Source: an uncultured Flavobacteriales bacterium (lineage in GTDB: Bacteria; Bacteroidota; Bacteroidia; Flavobacteriales_G; Salibacteraceae). From it: a stretch of 64,000 bases of DNA. The DNA lies in NCBI GenBank assembly GCA_913020435.1, contig CAJVZZ010000005.1:62001-126000 (forward strand), in the 5' to 3' direction. The translations under genes were made by a program, and so were the position numbers. Each line of letters begins with the position of its first letter. The stretch's first letter is position 1. The notes beneath the pieces were generated by a model. That model was not told the DNA's origin, did no database searches, and was given only the letters and a program-made list of their open reading frames with translations. Below, piece by piece: positions 9,417 to 17,905 of this stretch.

Positions 9417-10714
9417 TTCTTTATAACCATTCGTGTTTCTCTTCCATGTTCAGTTATGGCTTCAACAATATAACTGCCTCGAGGCAATTCGTCCAATTCG
9501 ATTAATCCAGCATTACCATAAGTTGCGGCAACCGTTTGGCCTAAGTTGTCAATTAGTCTTATAGAAATGATTTTTGAAGATGATTCAACATTCAATTTAT
9601 TTGAAAAAGGATTAGGATAAATAGAAATGCCGTTACTCATTAAATTAGCCCCAATTGAAGATGTATTAATTTCTTCTTGTTTTTCTTTTACTTTGATATA
9701 ATCAACTTTAATACTCAGTTTAGTCCCATATCTATTTCTCTTTGTGAGTGATATGGAGTATTTTCCAACAGTTGTAAAGCTTAATAACAAAGAACTATCT
9801 CCTAAATTAGCACCTGCCCCAAGTGTATAGGTTTCTGGTGAAATTTCCCATTGTCTGAAAATTCCAGACATACTTGATGTGTCATTTAATTCTGTAGACT
9901 CATTTATTAATAACTCATTCTTAATAGCGTAGAATCCAATAATTTCTTTCTCTTCTTCTTGATATTTAACATTTGTAGGAGTAAAAGAGTTTCCTAATAA
10001 GGTGCCCGAAATAATGAGGATTGGGTTTTTAATCCCTGCTGCAAACCACTTGTATTCAATTCTTCTATTAGGTATCGGTATATTAATTCCCATAAATTTC
10101 AGAGAATCAAATCCATCAATAGTTGTCTTTATTTTTATGCAGTTTGAAAAGGTTTTGTAAGGTAGCTTAAGGTCTCCCCACCCTTCAACTTCATTAATCC
10201 TAGTTCCTTGCTGGACTATGGAACCTAAGCCTTGCAGGTTAAAAGAAACTTTAAATGTAGAAGTATCATTATCCCCATAATCCAAAGGGAACTTATAGAT
10301 CTCATCCTTGTCAGAATAATTCTGGGGTATTGGAAATCCATTATATTTTATACTTCGACCTTCTGCTTTGAAAGCACCGTTTGTCACATTGTATATATCA
10401 TAAATATCTCTCATCATTATAGCTCCAAAACCCAATGAATCAGCAACTTTTACTCCAAAATCCATAGTTAAAAAAAAGAAGTTTATTGACCTCGCAGACT
10501 TATACTCTTCCGAAGCTTGAAAAGCTAACGTTAAATCGGAATAGTCCCATGCAACACTGGCTCCTTTTGTTTCGTATGTTTTATCATTTCCAATTTCAGC
10601 ATTGGTATAGAAAACTTTATCACCACTTTTTGGCATAAAACTTCTATCAACCGTAATTTGACCCATTACCGATTGAAAAATAAATACAGAAACTATGGCT
10701 AAAATCGTTCTCAT
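9413..10714 (-). CDS. Secreted protein with type IX (por) C-terminal sorting domain
   Basis: A 433-residue exported protein. It begins with a signal peptide (MRTILAIVSVFIFQSVMGQ). The middle has no recognised enzyme motif; residues about 260-345 are beta-rich and PKD-like (LGDSSLLLSFTTVGKYSISLTKRN). The last 70 residues are a type A sorting domain of the type IX secretion system: ISIYPNPFSNKLNVES, IRLIDNLGQTV, LDELPRGSYIVEAIT and a terminal basic strand. Such proteins cross the outer membrane through the type IX machine and are usually surface-attached or released. Function is otherwise unknown. It lies alone on the minus strand between two plus-strand operons. Confidence 0.85.
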   Translation of the reverse strand: MRTILAIVSVFIFQSVMGQITVDRSFMPKSGDKVFYTNAEIGNDKTYETKGASVAWDYSDLTLAFQASEEYKSARSINFFFLTMDFGVKVADSLGFGAIMMRDIYDIYNVTNGAFKAEGRSIKYNGFPIPQNYSDKDEIYKFPLDYGDNDTSTFKVSFNLQGLGSIVQQGTRINEVEGWGDLKLPYKTFSNCIKIKTTIDGFDSLKFMGINIPIPNRRIEYKWFAAGIKNPILIISGTLLGNSFTPTNVKYQEEEKEIIGFYAIKNELLINESTELNDTSSMSGIFRQWEISPETYTLGAGANLGDSSLLLSFTTVGKYSISLTKRNRYGTKLSIKVDYIKVKEKQEEINTSSIGANLMSNGISIYPNPFSNKLNVESSSKIISIRLIDNLGQTVAATYGNAGLIELDELPRGSYIVEAITEHGRETRMVIKN

Positions 10715-10758
10715 AATTTGTTATTTTGACCTACAAATGTCATAAAATATTTGATAAC

Positions 10759-11301
10759 ATGAGAATATTAAAACAAGATACCAAATTGGTTGTCGTTGAC
10801 CTGCAAGAGCGACTCTTTCCGCATATCAACAATAACGAGCAACTCCTTCAAAAATGTAAAACACTCATAGAAGGCATTAAGCTTCTTAATATTCCAATAA
10901 TAGTAACAGAACAATACGTGAAGGGGTTGGGGAAAACACTTGAACGTGTATCTGAAAGTTTAGGCGAATTTGACCCTATTGAAAAAATGACTTTTTCTTG
11001 TATGGGCGAATCAAACTTCAATCTCAAAATTGAAGAACATTTTATAAAAAACGTACTTATTTGTGGAATTGAAAGTCACGTTTGTGTTTTACAAACGGCG
11101 ATAGACCTTCTAGAAGCAGGACATACTCCAATAGTTGTAGCGGATGCTATATCAAGCCGAAACCCATACGATAAGGAGATAGCACTTCAACGGTTTGCCA
11201 CCGAAGGTATTCGAGTTACAACTGTTGAGTCTATATTATTTGAACTTTGCAAAGTATCAGGGAATGAACAGTTTAAAGCTATTTCTAAGTTGGTGAAATA
11301 A
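10759..11301 (+). CDS. Isochorismatase-family cysteine hydrolase
   Basis: 180 residues with the cysteine-hydrolase fold. The likely triad is Asp14 (KLVVVDLQERL), Lys76 (DPIEKMTFSCMGE) and Cys109 (ICGIESHVCVLQT), in the expected spacing. The family includes isochorismatases, nicotinamidases and related amidases; the short IESHVCV form is closest to the ISOC1/YcaC-like group of unknown substrate. No signal peptide is present. ATG 10759 is used; an in-frame TTG at 10726 would add eleven non-conserved residues. The stop TAA is directly followed by the ATG of the cation transporter with no spacer, so the two are translationally linked, though a functional link is not obvious. Confidence 0.86.
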   Translation: MRILKQDTKLVVVDLQERLFPHINNNEQLLQKCKTLIEGIKLLNIPIIVTEQYVKGLGKTLERVSESLGEFDPIEKMTFSCMGESNFNLKIEEHFIKNVLICGIESHVCVLQTAIDLLEAGHTPIVVADAISSRNPYDKEIALQRFATEGIRVTTVESILFELCKVSGNEQFKAISKLVK

Positions 11302-12216
11302 ATGAATCGTCAACAACGTATTATTCGGGCTTCATGGATTGGAATTGGTATTAACTCCATTTTGGCTATTTCCAAAATAGGTGGTGGCTATTTATTTGAT
11401 TCATTAGCAGTTATTGGAGACGGTATCGACAGCGCAAATGACGTTGGAACCTATTTCATTACATTAATTGCCGCTAGAATAATTGTTCGGCCACCTGACC
11501 CTAAATTTCCATATGGATACAATCGTGCAGAAGCAGTTGCAACTAAACTATTGTCCTTCTTCATATTTTTCATAGGAGCTCAGCTTGTGTTTTCCTCCAT
11601 TATTGATCTATGGAACGGTACATCTAGACATGTGCCAGCATTTGGAGCAATAGTAGTAACGGTAATTTCAGTTCTAGTAAAACTCATTCTCTCTTATTGG
11701 CAAATGAAAGAAGGGAGATCTACTAGCAGTAAAATGCTCATTGCAAATGCTCATAATATGCGCAGCGACATTATTCTATCACTAGGCGTTTTAATTGGAG
11801 TAAGCTGTTCTTTTTTCTTCCAGCAAGATTGGCTAGATCATTTTATTGGACTGTTAGTTGGTGTTTGGATTCTCAAGGTTGCATTTGAGTTGTTTAGAGA
11901 AACTAGCTTCGAACTTATGGATAGTGTTGAAGACATCGCTATTTATACTAAAATTTTTGAAGCTGTAAATTCAATTAAAGAAGCGAACAATCCACACCGT
12001 TTGCGTGTTAGGAGATTGTCAAATTTACTGATGATAGATTTGGATATTGAATTAGAGGAATCGCTAACCATGAAAGACGCACATTTAATTGGTATTGACG
12101 TTGAAAACGCAATAAAAGATAACGTGGAAAATGTCTATGATATCATGATCCATTTTGAGCCATTAGGTAACATCGAAGAAGATGAAACCTACGGCGTTCA
12201 CCAGCGAGACATGTAG
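11302..12216 (+). CDS. Cation diffusion facilitator (CDF) metal efflux protein
   Basis: 304 residues with about six transmembrane helices and a cytoplasmic C-terminal domain. CDF proteins exchange divalent metal ions (Zn, Fe, Mn or Co) for protons across the inner membrane. Metal-site residues are visible in helix 2 (VIGDGIDSANDVG) and helix 5 (NAHNMRSD). The family motif PPDPKFPYGYNRAEA follows helix 2, and ELMDS ends helix 6. The C-terminal part (about 210-290) is the ferredoxin-like dimer domain. Asp at the first helix-2 position and Asn-His in helix 5 differ from the classic HD-HD zinc set, so the metal cannot be named. It follows the hydrolase with zero spacing and precedes the small Cys-rich gene. 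Confidence 0.88.
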   Translation: MNRQQRIIRASWIGIGINSILAISKIGGGYLFDSLAVIGDGIDSANDVGTYFITLIAARIIVRPPDPKFPYGYNRAEAVATKLLSFFIFFIGAQLVFSSIIDLWNGTSRHVPAFGAIVVTVISVLVKLILSYWQMKEGRSTSSKMLIANAHNMRSDIILSLGVLIGVSCSFFFQQDWLDHFIGLLVGVWILKVAFELFRETSFELMDSVEDIAIYTKIFEAVNSIKEANNPHRLRVRRLSNLLMIDLDIELEESLTMKDAHLIGIDVENAIKDNVENVYDIMIHFEPLGNIEEDETYGVHQRDM

Positions 12217-12223
12217 CTTAGGA

Positions 12224-12418
12224 ATGGGGCGAAATAAAAAGTGTTGTAAAAAATTTGAAGAGAAAGGAAAATCAGCGTGCTCTGACTGCCCTATAATACC
12301 GGAGTCAACAACGTTTAAGATCTCAAAAAAGGATAAAAAGAAAGGTCGGAAGAAAACTAAAAAAGAAAAAAAAGACAAGAAGAAAAAGAAAAAAAGTTCT
12401 AAAAATCGTCATCTTTAA
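12224..12418 (+). CDS. Small Cys-rich protein with polylysine tail
   Basis: A 64-residue ORF beginning seven bases after the CDF stop, with AGGA just before the ATG. The N-terminal third has four cysteines in the order CC-x10-C-x2-C (MGRNKKCCKKFEEKGKSACS followed by DCP), which suggests a metal site. The second half is almost pure lysine with a few Arg, Asp, Glu and Ser. Similar CC...CxxCP miniproteins occur in Bacteroidota to my knowledge, but none has a function I can name. It could bind nucleic acid through the tail. The last 20 bases overlap the 3' end of the AsmA-like gene on the other strand. A longer frame from 12182 exists but overlaps the CDF gene. Confidence 0.6.
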   Translation: MGRNKKCCKKFEEKGKSACSDCPIIPESTTFKISKKDKKKGRKKTKKEKKDKKKKKKSSKNRHL

Positions 12419-15068
12419 AATCAAAATACTCTTTCTCTTCCTCATTTGGATCTAACCATTTCCGTTTCTTTCTAGTCTTTGGGTTTTTAGAGTCTACGTT
12501 ACCCGCTGAAATAGTAGTTGTATCCTTATCTGCCTCCTCCCATTCTATTTCATATTTAATTTTATGTGAATCTTTTTTCAAACTTGTATCTTTATCAAAC
12601 CACCCAAACTCTTTGTGAAGAGCTTGCTTAAATTCCTGTCCTTCTGCGCTCCTCTGATGCTTCTTGAATGCCTTTTTTGATGTTTTATCAATCTCAATTT
12701 TCAGATTATCCGTAGTGCCTTTCACCAACATAAAAACTCGATATCTTCCTGTGCCATCATCCACCACCTCGCCATTTTCAGTTTCGAAACTCCTATCTCT
12801 TATAAGTAAATCAGAAATGTCAAAATCGACTTTATAATCTACACTATCATTAAAACTATGTTTGCCAGATACGTTAACATTTAGAATACTTGACTTTAAT
12901 TGAACTTTTGGGATGAAAAGAGCGCTATTCTTAACGAAAAATTCAGTCTCCAGTTGATCAAAACTGACACCCTTTAAACGCTCAGACAAATCATTTGCAC
13001 GAAATACCTTTTTGAGTACAATATTGCTTTTAAAATAATCAGATATACTTTGTAACGTACTGTAATTAATCAACTTACCGCGATAAATATCTAAATGTGC
13101 ATTAGCAAAAATCGAAGCCGGTAACATCTCAAAATTGTCATTTAACTTGCCTTCTAAATTCAACTTCAGATTGGTTATACCAGCAATATTCTCTGCCTTA
13201 ACCTCATCCTGTCCGAAATTTTCAAACTGTGTAAATAGTTCTTTAATATCAACAGACTCAAATTCGCCAATAAAACTCATATTATATCCTCCTTTCGGAT
13301 AACTTACCACGGCCATCTTTCCTCTTGCCTTGCCATTCATAGCGAGCAGTTTAATAGGATTTGCTTTCAAGCTTTTTTGCCCAACAAATAATTTAGTTTC
13401 AACGTTTTGTGCTTTAAAATTCTCATAACTCAATCTACCAATTTTTGCACTCAACTGCAATTCAACTCCTGGAATTGCGAGTGAGCGTGTAGTTCCTTTT
13501 TCGGAAGATGCTGAAACAGATAAAAATTCTTCCAAAATCAATTTATCAGCTTCTACCTCTGCTACTACTCTCAATAACTCATATTCTCCTAAAGCCCATT
13601 GAAACAAGTTATCGGCACTCCCATTCAGTATGAAGTTGGTTGAGTTTAATTGACCTTCACTTTTTTCGAAACGGACTTGTTGTTTGTCGAACTTTACTTT
13701 TCCTTGATAATTTTTTAAAGTAGAAACGCTAGATTTTAGTTTCAATGCAACACCTGTGAAGTCAATGGCCCCTTCTATTTTACTTTTAGACGTTACAACT
13801 GATTCTTGCAAGATCTTATCCCAATAAATATCACCATAAAGATTAAAGACAACATCCCCTTGACAAGTATCTATTTTCTCCAGCTTCAAAAATTGAGTAA
13901 GTTCATCTAATGCAAGACTTCCCTCTAAATTACCTTTTACTCTTAAATCATTAAAATTTGAAATCTTAGCACTTCCCTTAAATGAACCCGATGGGAATCC
14001 GCCAGAGAGTTCAGTTAATTCTAGGGTTGAGCTTTCTGCATTCCTCTGTTTTCCATTGGAATAAAATCCAATTAAGTTCAATGACTTAAGCTCTATTTTT
14101 TTCTCTCCTTTGGTCACTACGCTTCCATTTGACAACTCAAAACCTATATCAATATTGGGGGTTTCAGACGATTTTCCTGATATTTTAAAATTAATTTTCG
14201 CTATCCCATTTGGAGCATAATCTATCCAATAATTATCCCATGACTCCGGTAATAGGTTGAGTACTTGCTCAAGATTAGCCTTATCTGTTTTGGCAAAGAA
14301 TTGAAAAGATTCCGGGGCAACAAATCCTCCTAAATTCAAATCAACTGTTTCGTCAATAATTACCTCACCATTTTGCAATTCAAAGGTAGATTGATTGTTA
14401 TTATATATTATTCCTGAATTAATCTGGACAGACTGCCCTTTTAGCGCGTATGCCCCTGCGACTAATACCGTTGAATTTGTAGTTTTTCCTTTAAACTTCA
14501 ACTCTAGCTGATCCGCTGAAAAATCTCCTTGAATCTTGAGTTTATTTACCTCACATTTCACAAGAATTTTATTCCGTGCATCCTTATACAAATAGTGAAA
14601 GTTCGAAAGGTTAACAGCGTCTAATTGAAACGAAATATCAACTGCCGAACTGTCTTTACTGGGCTTCCATATCATATAGTTTGGAGTTCCCTTCTTATTT
14701 TGCTTCATATAACACTTGGCCGATTCAACATCTAAATGACGCAATTTGTACTTACCGTTATATACATCCCATAAATCAAACTGAAAACTCAAATTCTCAG
14801 CATAAACAAGTGTGTCTGGATTAGATGAAAAATTCTTGCTTTCTTTTATCAATACCCTTGAAAAGGAAAGGCTTAAGTAAGGGATTTTACGAAATGATGA
14901 AAACTCAATGGCCCCTACATTCACTTCAGCATTGAGACTATTGTTTAGTTCTTGCAGAACTATATTTTGAATCTTATCACTATATTTTTCAGACAAATAC
15001 CACCCTGCTCCCAAAAAAGCTAAAGTCAATAGTAGTAAAGTGATAAATATATATCGCAAAAATCGCAT
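12399..15068 (-). CDS. AsmA-like envelope protein
   Basis: 889 residues. One N-terminal membrane helix (residues about 4-26, YIFITLLLLTLAFLGAGWYL) is followed by the AsmA-type start (LQELNNSLNAEVNVGAIEFSSFRKIPYLSLSFSRVLIKES) and then a long run of amphipathic beta strands to about residue 800. AsmA and TamB proteins are inner-membrane-anchored periplasmic proteins thought to form lipid-carrying bridges to the outer membrane. The C-terminus is highly charged (from about residue 810) and may lie outside the beta structure. It has the usual length for the family in Bacteroidota. It is monocistronic and converges on the small Cys-rich gene. Role inferred from fold only. Confidence 0.8.
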   Translation of the reverse strand: MRFLRYIFITLLLLTLAFLGAGWYLSEKYSDKIQNIVLQELNNSLNAEVNVGAIEFSSFRKIPYLSLSFSRVLIKESKNFSSNPDTLVYAENLSFQFDLWDVYNGKYKLRHLDVESAKCYMKQNKKGTPNYMIWKPSKDSSAVDISFQLDAVNLSNFHYLYKDARNKILVKCEVNKLKIQGDFSADQLELKFKGKTTNSTVLVAGAYALKGQSVQINSGIIYNNNQSTFELQNGEVIIDETVDLNLGGFVAPESFQFFAKTDKANLEQVLNLLPESWDNYWIDYAPNGIAKINFKISGKSSETPNIDIGFELSNGSVVTKGEKKIELKSLNLIGFYSNGKQRNAESSTLELTELSGGFPSGSFKGSAKISNFNDLRVKGNLEGSLALDELTQFLKLEKIDTCQGDVVFNLYGDIYWDKILQESVVTSKSKIEGAIDFTGVALKLKSSVSTLKNYQGKVKFDKQQVRFEKSEGQLNSTNFILNGSADNLFQWALGEYELLRVVAEVEADKLILEEFLSVSASSEKGTTRSLAIPGVELQLSAKIGRLSYENFKAQNVETKLFVGQKSLKANPIKLLAMNGKARGKMAVVSYPKGGYNMSFIGEFESVDIKELFTQFENFGQDEVKAENIAGITNLKLNLEGKLNDNFEMLPASIFANAHLDIYRGKLINYSTLQSISDYFKSNIVLKKVFRANDLSERLKGVSFDQLETEFFVKNSALFIPKVQLKSSILNVNVSGKHSFNDSVDYKVDFDISDLLIRDRSFETENGEVVDDGTGRYRVFMLVKGTTDNLKIEIDKTSKKAFKKHQRSAEGQEFKQALHKEFGWFDKDTSLKKDSHKIKYEIEWEEADKDTTTISAGNVDSKNPKTRKKRKWLDPNEEEKEYFDFKDDDF

Positions 15069-15327
15069 AAGGCAAATCTAGAAGGCAATACAACTAAATA
15101 ATTGTGTCCTTTAGTATTCTGCTAACATCAAAGCGTTAAATTGAGTTTGTTGCTCCGTTTTTATTCCAAGCTAAGACAGAAAACTAGAATAATTGATCAC
15201 TTTCCAATACTCCTCATTCATTGAGATCTCTTATTCAACTAAAAGTTCATGTGCAATCTCTATATTCCATACGTTAAGATTGAACATATTAGCCTTCTTC
15301 ATTATCTTGCTACTATTTTTACCCAGC
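15069..15327. other. Non-coding spacer upstream of the ECF operon
   Basis: AT-rich stretch between two divergent genes. On the minus strand there is a short, once-interrupted reading (about 15160-15290, with MFNLNVWNIEIAHELLVE then a stop), too weak to call a gene. I see no RNA structure here. Confidence 0.4.
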
Positions 15328-15353
15328 TGTAACTTTTTTGAAAGTGTACCGTC
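15328..15353 (+). promoter_or_regulatory. ECF-type promoter of the sigma factor gene
   Basis: TGTAAC (15328-15333) and CGTC (15350-15353) are separated by exactly 16 bases, the classic -35/-10 layout of ECF sigma factors. It lies 21 bases before the sigma ATG and matches the promoter at 16954, pointing to autoregulation. Confidence 0.75.
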
Positions 15354-15374
15354 CTATCCCTGAGCTTAACATAA

Positions 15375-15863
15375 ATGACCCGAAAAGAATACAATACTGC
15401 GGTTGACTTGCATGCCGATGGACTTTATCGATTCATACTTAAAAGTATGAGTGATAATGAGGCGGCTAAAGACGTTGTACAAGATGTCTTTACTAAACTT
15501 TGGGTAAAGCATGAAAACGTAGAGTTCGAAAAGACCAAATCCTATTTGTTTACTGCTGGTTATAATACAATGATCGATGTCTTTAGAAAAAACAAAAGAC
15601 TAACTCAAATGGATGAGTCAGCAGTGAACCTGCACTCACATTCTGGTCAATATTCAGACTTAGAAGAAATATTAGAAAAGGCGCTTCAAATATTACCCGA
15701 AATCCAACGATCTGTTGTAATGCTGAGAGATTATGAAGGATACAATTATCAAGAAATTGGTGAAATAGTAAACCTTACTGAATCACAAGTCAAGGTGTAC
15801 ATTTTTAGAGGTCGCAAAGCGTTGCAACAGTATTTAAAAAGTATTGAAACGGTGTTAGAATGA
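15375..15863 (+). CDS. ECF RNA polymerase sigma factor
   Basis: 162 residues, the normal size for a two-domain ECF sigma factor. Region 2 is at about residues 7-75 (YNTAVDLHADGLYRFILKSM, DEAAKDVVQDVFTKLW, KSYLFTAGYNTMIDVFRKN). Region 4 is at about 98-155 (LEKALQILPEIQRSVVMLRD, the helix-turn-helix YNYQEIGEIVNLTESQVKVYIFRGRKAL). It directs RNA polymerase to a small regulon. The next gene overlaps it by four bases (ATGA) and has anti-sigma topology. The presence of matching TGTAAC-N16-CGTC sites before this gene and before the barrel gene at 17024 suggests it recognises its own promoter and that one. Confidence 0.93.
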   Translation: MTRKEYNTAVDLHADGLYRFILKSMSDNEAAKDVVQDVFTKLWVKHENVEFEKTKSYLFTAGYNTMIDVFRKNKRLTQMDESAVNLHSHSGQYSDLEEILEKALQILPEIQRSVVMLRDYEGYNYQEIGEIVNLTESQVKVYIFRGRKALQQYLKSIETVLE

Positions 15864-16951
15864 ACAAAATAGATCGACATAACTACGAAGCATTTTACCT
15901 AGATTATATCGAGGCAAACCTTAATGCCGAAGAAACTACAGAGCTATTATTGTTTCTTGAAAACCATACTGATTTAAAAAATGAATTCGAGGGTTTCGAA
16001 ATGATCACTTTGAACGCTAATGAAAAAATTAGCATTAACTTTTCTGATTTAAAAAAAGAGATAACACCTTTAAATGCAGAAGACTTCATAATCGGATCAA
16101 TTGAAAATCAACTGACTGAAGACGATGAAAAAGAGTTGGCTACTGTAATCTTTAAAAACAACAGTCTACAAAAATCAGCAACTCTTTACTCCAAAACTAT
16201 CCTTCCAAAATCTATAATTAAATTTCCAGAAAAAGCCAAGCTTAAAAGGAAAGCAGGAATACTAATTTTCATGACACCTTTGCGGCGATTTGCAGCTATT
16301 GGATTGTTGTTAATTGCCTTAGTTTCATTTTTAAATCGAGAAGCTAAGGTTGAGTTGGCCGATAATAAAAAACCGATTGATGATGTAACAAACGATAGTT
16401 CTCTTACTTTCAAAAAAAACAGTATTCCTTCTGAAACCGTTTTTGAAAAGTCTCCGAATCCAGTTAAAAGTAAAACAAAGCTTATTGCTAATAAAGTTAG
16501 GTCTACTTCTTCAACTATAACCAAAAATGAAATCGCTATTGCCAATCCAGAGTCTGCGAAAGAAAAGAAAAGTAAACCTAGTCTGCAGCTAGAATTGTTA
16601 GAACCAAAAAGACTTAAGAAAGTCTTGGTCACTAAATCAGAGGATGCTCTAGCAGTAAATAAAGTTGAAATATCGACCCCTTCTGAACCAATAGAATTGC
16701 TTGCAAAAGCCGAAACTGAAGCTCAAACTATAGGAGAATTCTTGAATCAAAACATTCGAAAAAAATTATTTAAAAATGACGAAGCTAAGGATGATAAAAT
16801 TCAAGGAAATGAACTGCTAGCGAGCGCAACAACATTACTTCAACAAAAAACAAACGCAAACATAGCATTCACTCACAGAGAAAGCGCATCAAGTACTTCT
16901 TACAGCTTTACGCTTGGAAAACTCAGCTTTTCGAAGACAAAAAACAACTAA
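15860..16951 (+). CDS. Putative anti-sigma factor, single-pass membrane protein
   Basis: 363 residues, overlapping the sigma gene by four bases, so translation is coupled. The N-terminal 140 residues are acidic and probably cytoplasmic, with two similar segments (YEAFYLDYIEANLNAEETTE and EDFIIGSIENQLTEDDEKE), each reminiscent of the start of an anti-sigma domain. One membrane helix follows at about 146-163 (FAAIGLLLIALVSFL). The rest is Lys/Ser/Thr-rich, low in complexity and probably periplasmic. No enzyme or known sensor domain is seen. Position and topology give the anti-sigma call; no direct homology to a named family was recognised. The doubled N-terminal motif is unusual. Confidence 0.65.
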   Translation: MNKIDRHNYEAFYLDYIEANLNAEETTELLLFLENHTDLKNEFEGFEMITLNANEKISINFSDLKKEITPLNAEDFIIGSIENQLTEDDEKELATVIFKNNSLQKSATLYSKTILPKSIIKFPEKAKLKRKAGILIFMTPLRRFAAIGLLLIALVSFLNREAKVELADNKKPIDDVTNDSSLTFKKNSIPSETVFEKSPNPVKSKTKLIANKVRSTSSTITKNEIAIANPESAKEKKSKPSLQLELLEPKRLKKVLVTKSEDALAVNKVEISTPSEPIELLAKAETEAQTIGEFLNQNIRKKLFKNDEAKDDKIQGNELLASATTLLQQKTNANIAFTHRESASSTSYSFTLGKLSFSKTKNN

Positions 16952-16953
16952 GC

Positions 16954-16979
16954 TGTAACAATCTATTAAGTCGGTCGTC
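16954..16979 (+). promoter_or_regulatory. ECF-type promoter of the barrel gene
   Basis: TGTAAC (16954-16959) and CGTC (16976-16979) are 16 bases apart, the same boxes and spacing as at 15328. Both are preceded by AGC. It starts right after the anti-sigma stop and lies 44 bases before the ATG at 17024. Confidence 0.75.
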
Positions 16980-17023
16980 TTACGACAAATCGCTACAAAC
17001 AAGAAATTTTAAACATTAGAACT

Positions 17024-17857
17024 ATGAAAACAATTACACTATTAATCGGACTATTAATTTGCACCTCAGGAGCTTTTGCTCAAAAAGACAGTTTAAAAGA
17101 AAAGGAGCCAGATACTACTAAAATCAAAATTGGAAATTCAACAGTTATTATCCTGAATAATGTTGATTCAGATGACTACGATTTCGATTTTAACTCAAAA
17201 GATTCTAGCAAAACATGCAAAGATGATAGCGACGACAATGATATGGGGTTAGCCCTTGATTTTGGAATGGCCGGTTATATGACTCCATCAAACTCTATCG
17301 CATTACCTGTAAATCAAAATTTAATGGAACTCAACTCTGCCCGCTCTCACAGCGTAGGACTTACAATCATGTTTAAAGAAGCAAGATTAGCTAAAGAAAG
17401 ACTGTATGTTCGGTCTGGTCTTGGTATTAACTGGACCAAATACCATTTCAAAAACAACATCAATATATCAACTTCCAACGATTCAACTGCATTCACCATG
17501 GACAGCATTAGAAGTTTTGATAAATACAAACTCAGAGCAACTTATTTGCAAGTTCCTTTATTAATTGGAATGCGATTGGGCGACTTGGACAATCCGTTAG
17601 GAATTCAATTTGGTGTAGTAGGAAGCTATAAAATTGGATCAATCATAAAACAGAAATATACGTTGGGAGAAACTACGATGAAAGAAAAAACCAAAGATGA
17701 CTTCAATTTAAACCCTTTCAAGTTTGAAGCATTAGCAAGAGTTTCAATGGATGACTTTGGTTTCTTCGCCAAATATTCTTTGACCGAATTATTTGAGTCA
17801 GGACGAGCTCCTGAACTCTATCCTTTTTCGATCGGCATTACAATTGGTGGGTTTTAA
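17024..17857 (+). CDS. Outer-membrane beta-barrel protein, PorT-like
   Basis: 277 residues with a signal peptide (MKTITLLIGLLICTSGAFAQ). An acidic linker rich in Asp (about 40-80, VDSDDYDFDFNSKDSSK and CKDDSDDND) is followed by about eight alternating amphipathic strands (about 85-277) ending in a Phe-containing strand (PFSIGITIGGF), as in small outer-membrane barrels of the PorT-like group. The Asp-rich linker might bind calcium; this is inference. It is the likely target of the upstream ECF sigma factor, having its own copy of the ECF promoter, and is closed by a terminator. Exact function unknown. Confidence 0.75.
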   Translation: MKTITLLIGLLICTSGAFAQKDSLKEKEPDTTKIKIGNSTVIILNNVDSDDYDFDFNSKDSSKTCKDDSDDNDMGLALDFGMAGYMTPSNSIALPVNQNLMELNSARSHSVGLTIMFKEARLAKERLYVRSGLGINWTKYHFKNNINISTSNDSTAFTMDSIRSFDKYKLRATYLQVPLLIGMRLGDLDNPLGIQFGVVGSYKIGSIIKQKYTLGETTMKEKTKDDFNLNPFKFEALARVSMDDFGFFAKYSLTELFESGRAPELYPFSIGITIGGF

Positions 17858-17868
17858 AAAATAATTGA

Positions 17869-17902
17869 AACAAAAAACGAGACCTTAGTCCCGTTTTTTG
17901 TT
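17869..17902. terminator. Bidirectional terminator
   Basis: AACAAAAAACG pairs perfectly with CGTTTTTTGTT, with an inner GAC/GTC pair around one mismatch. It separates the converging barrel gene and rluB-like gene, and both sides have T-rich ends. Confidence 0.8.
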
Positions 17903-17905
17903 CTT

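Noticed and set aside
15160-15290. Short minus-strand reading (MFNLNVWNIEIAHELLVE, stop, then about 15 more codons) before the ECF operon
   Set aside because: Too short and interrupted, with no homology recognised; could be chance in an AT-rich spacer.
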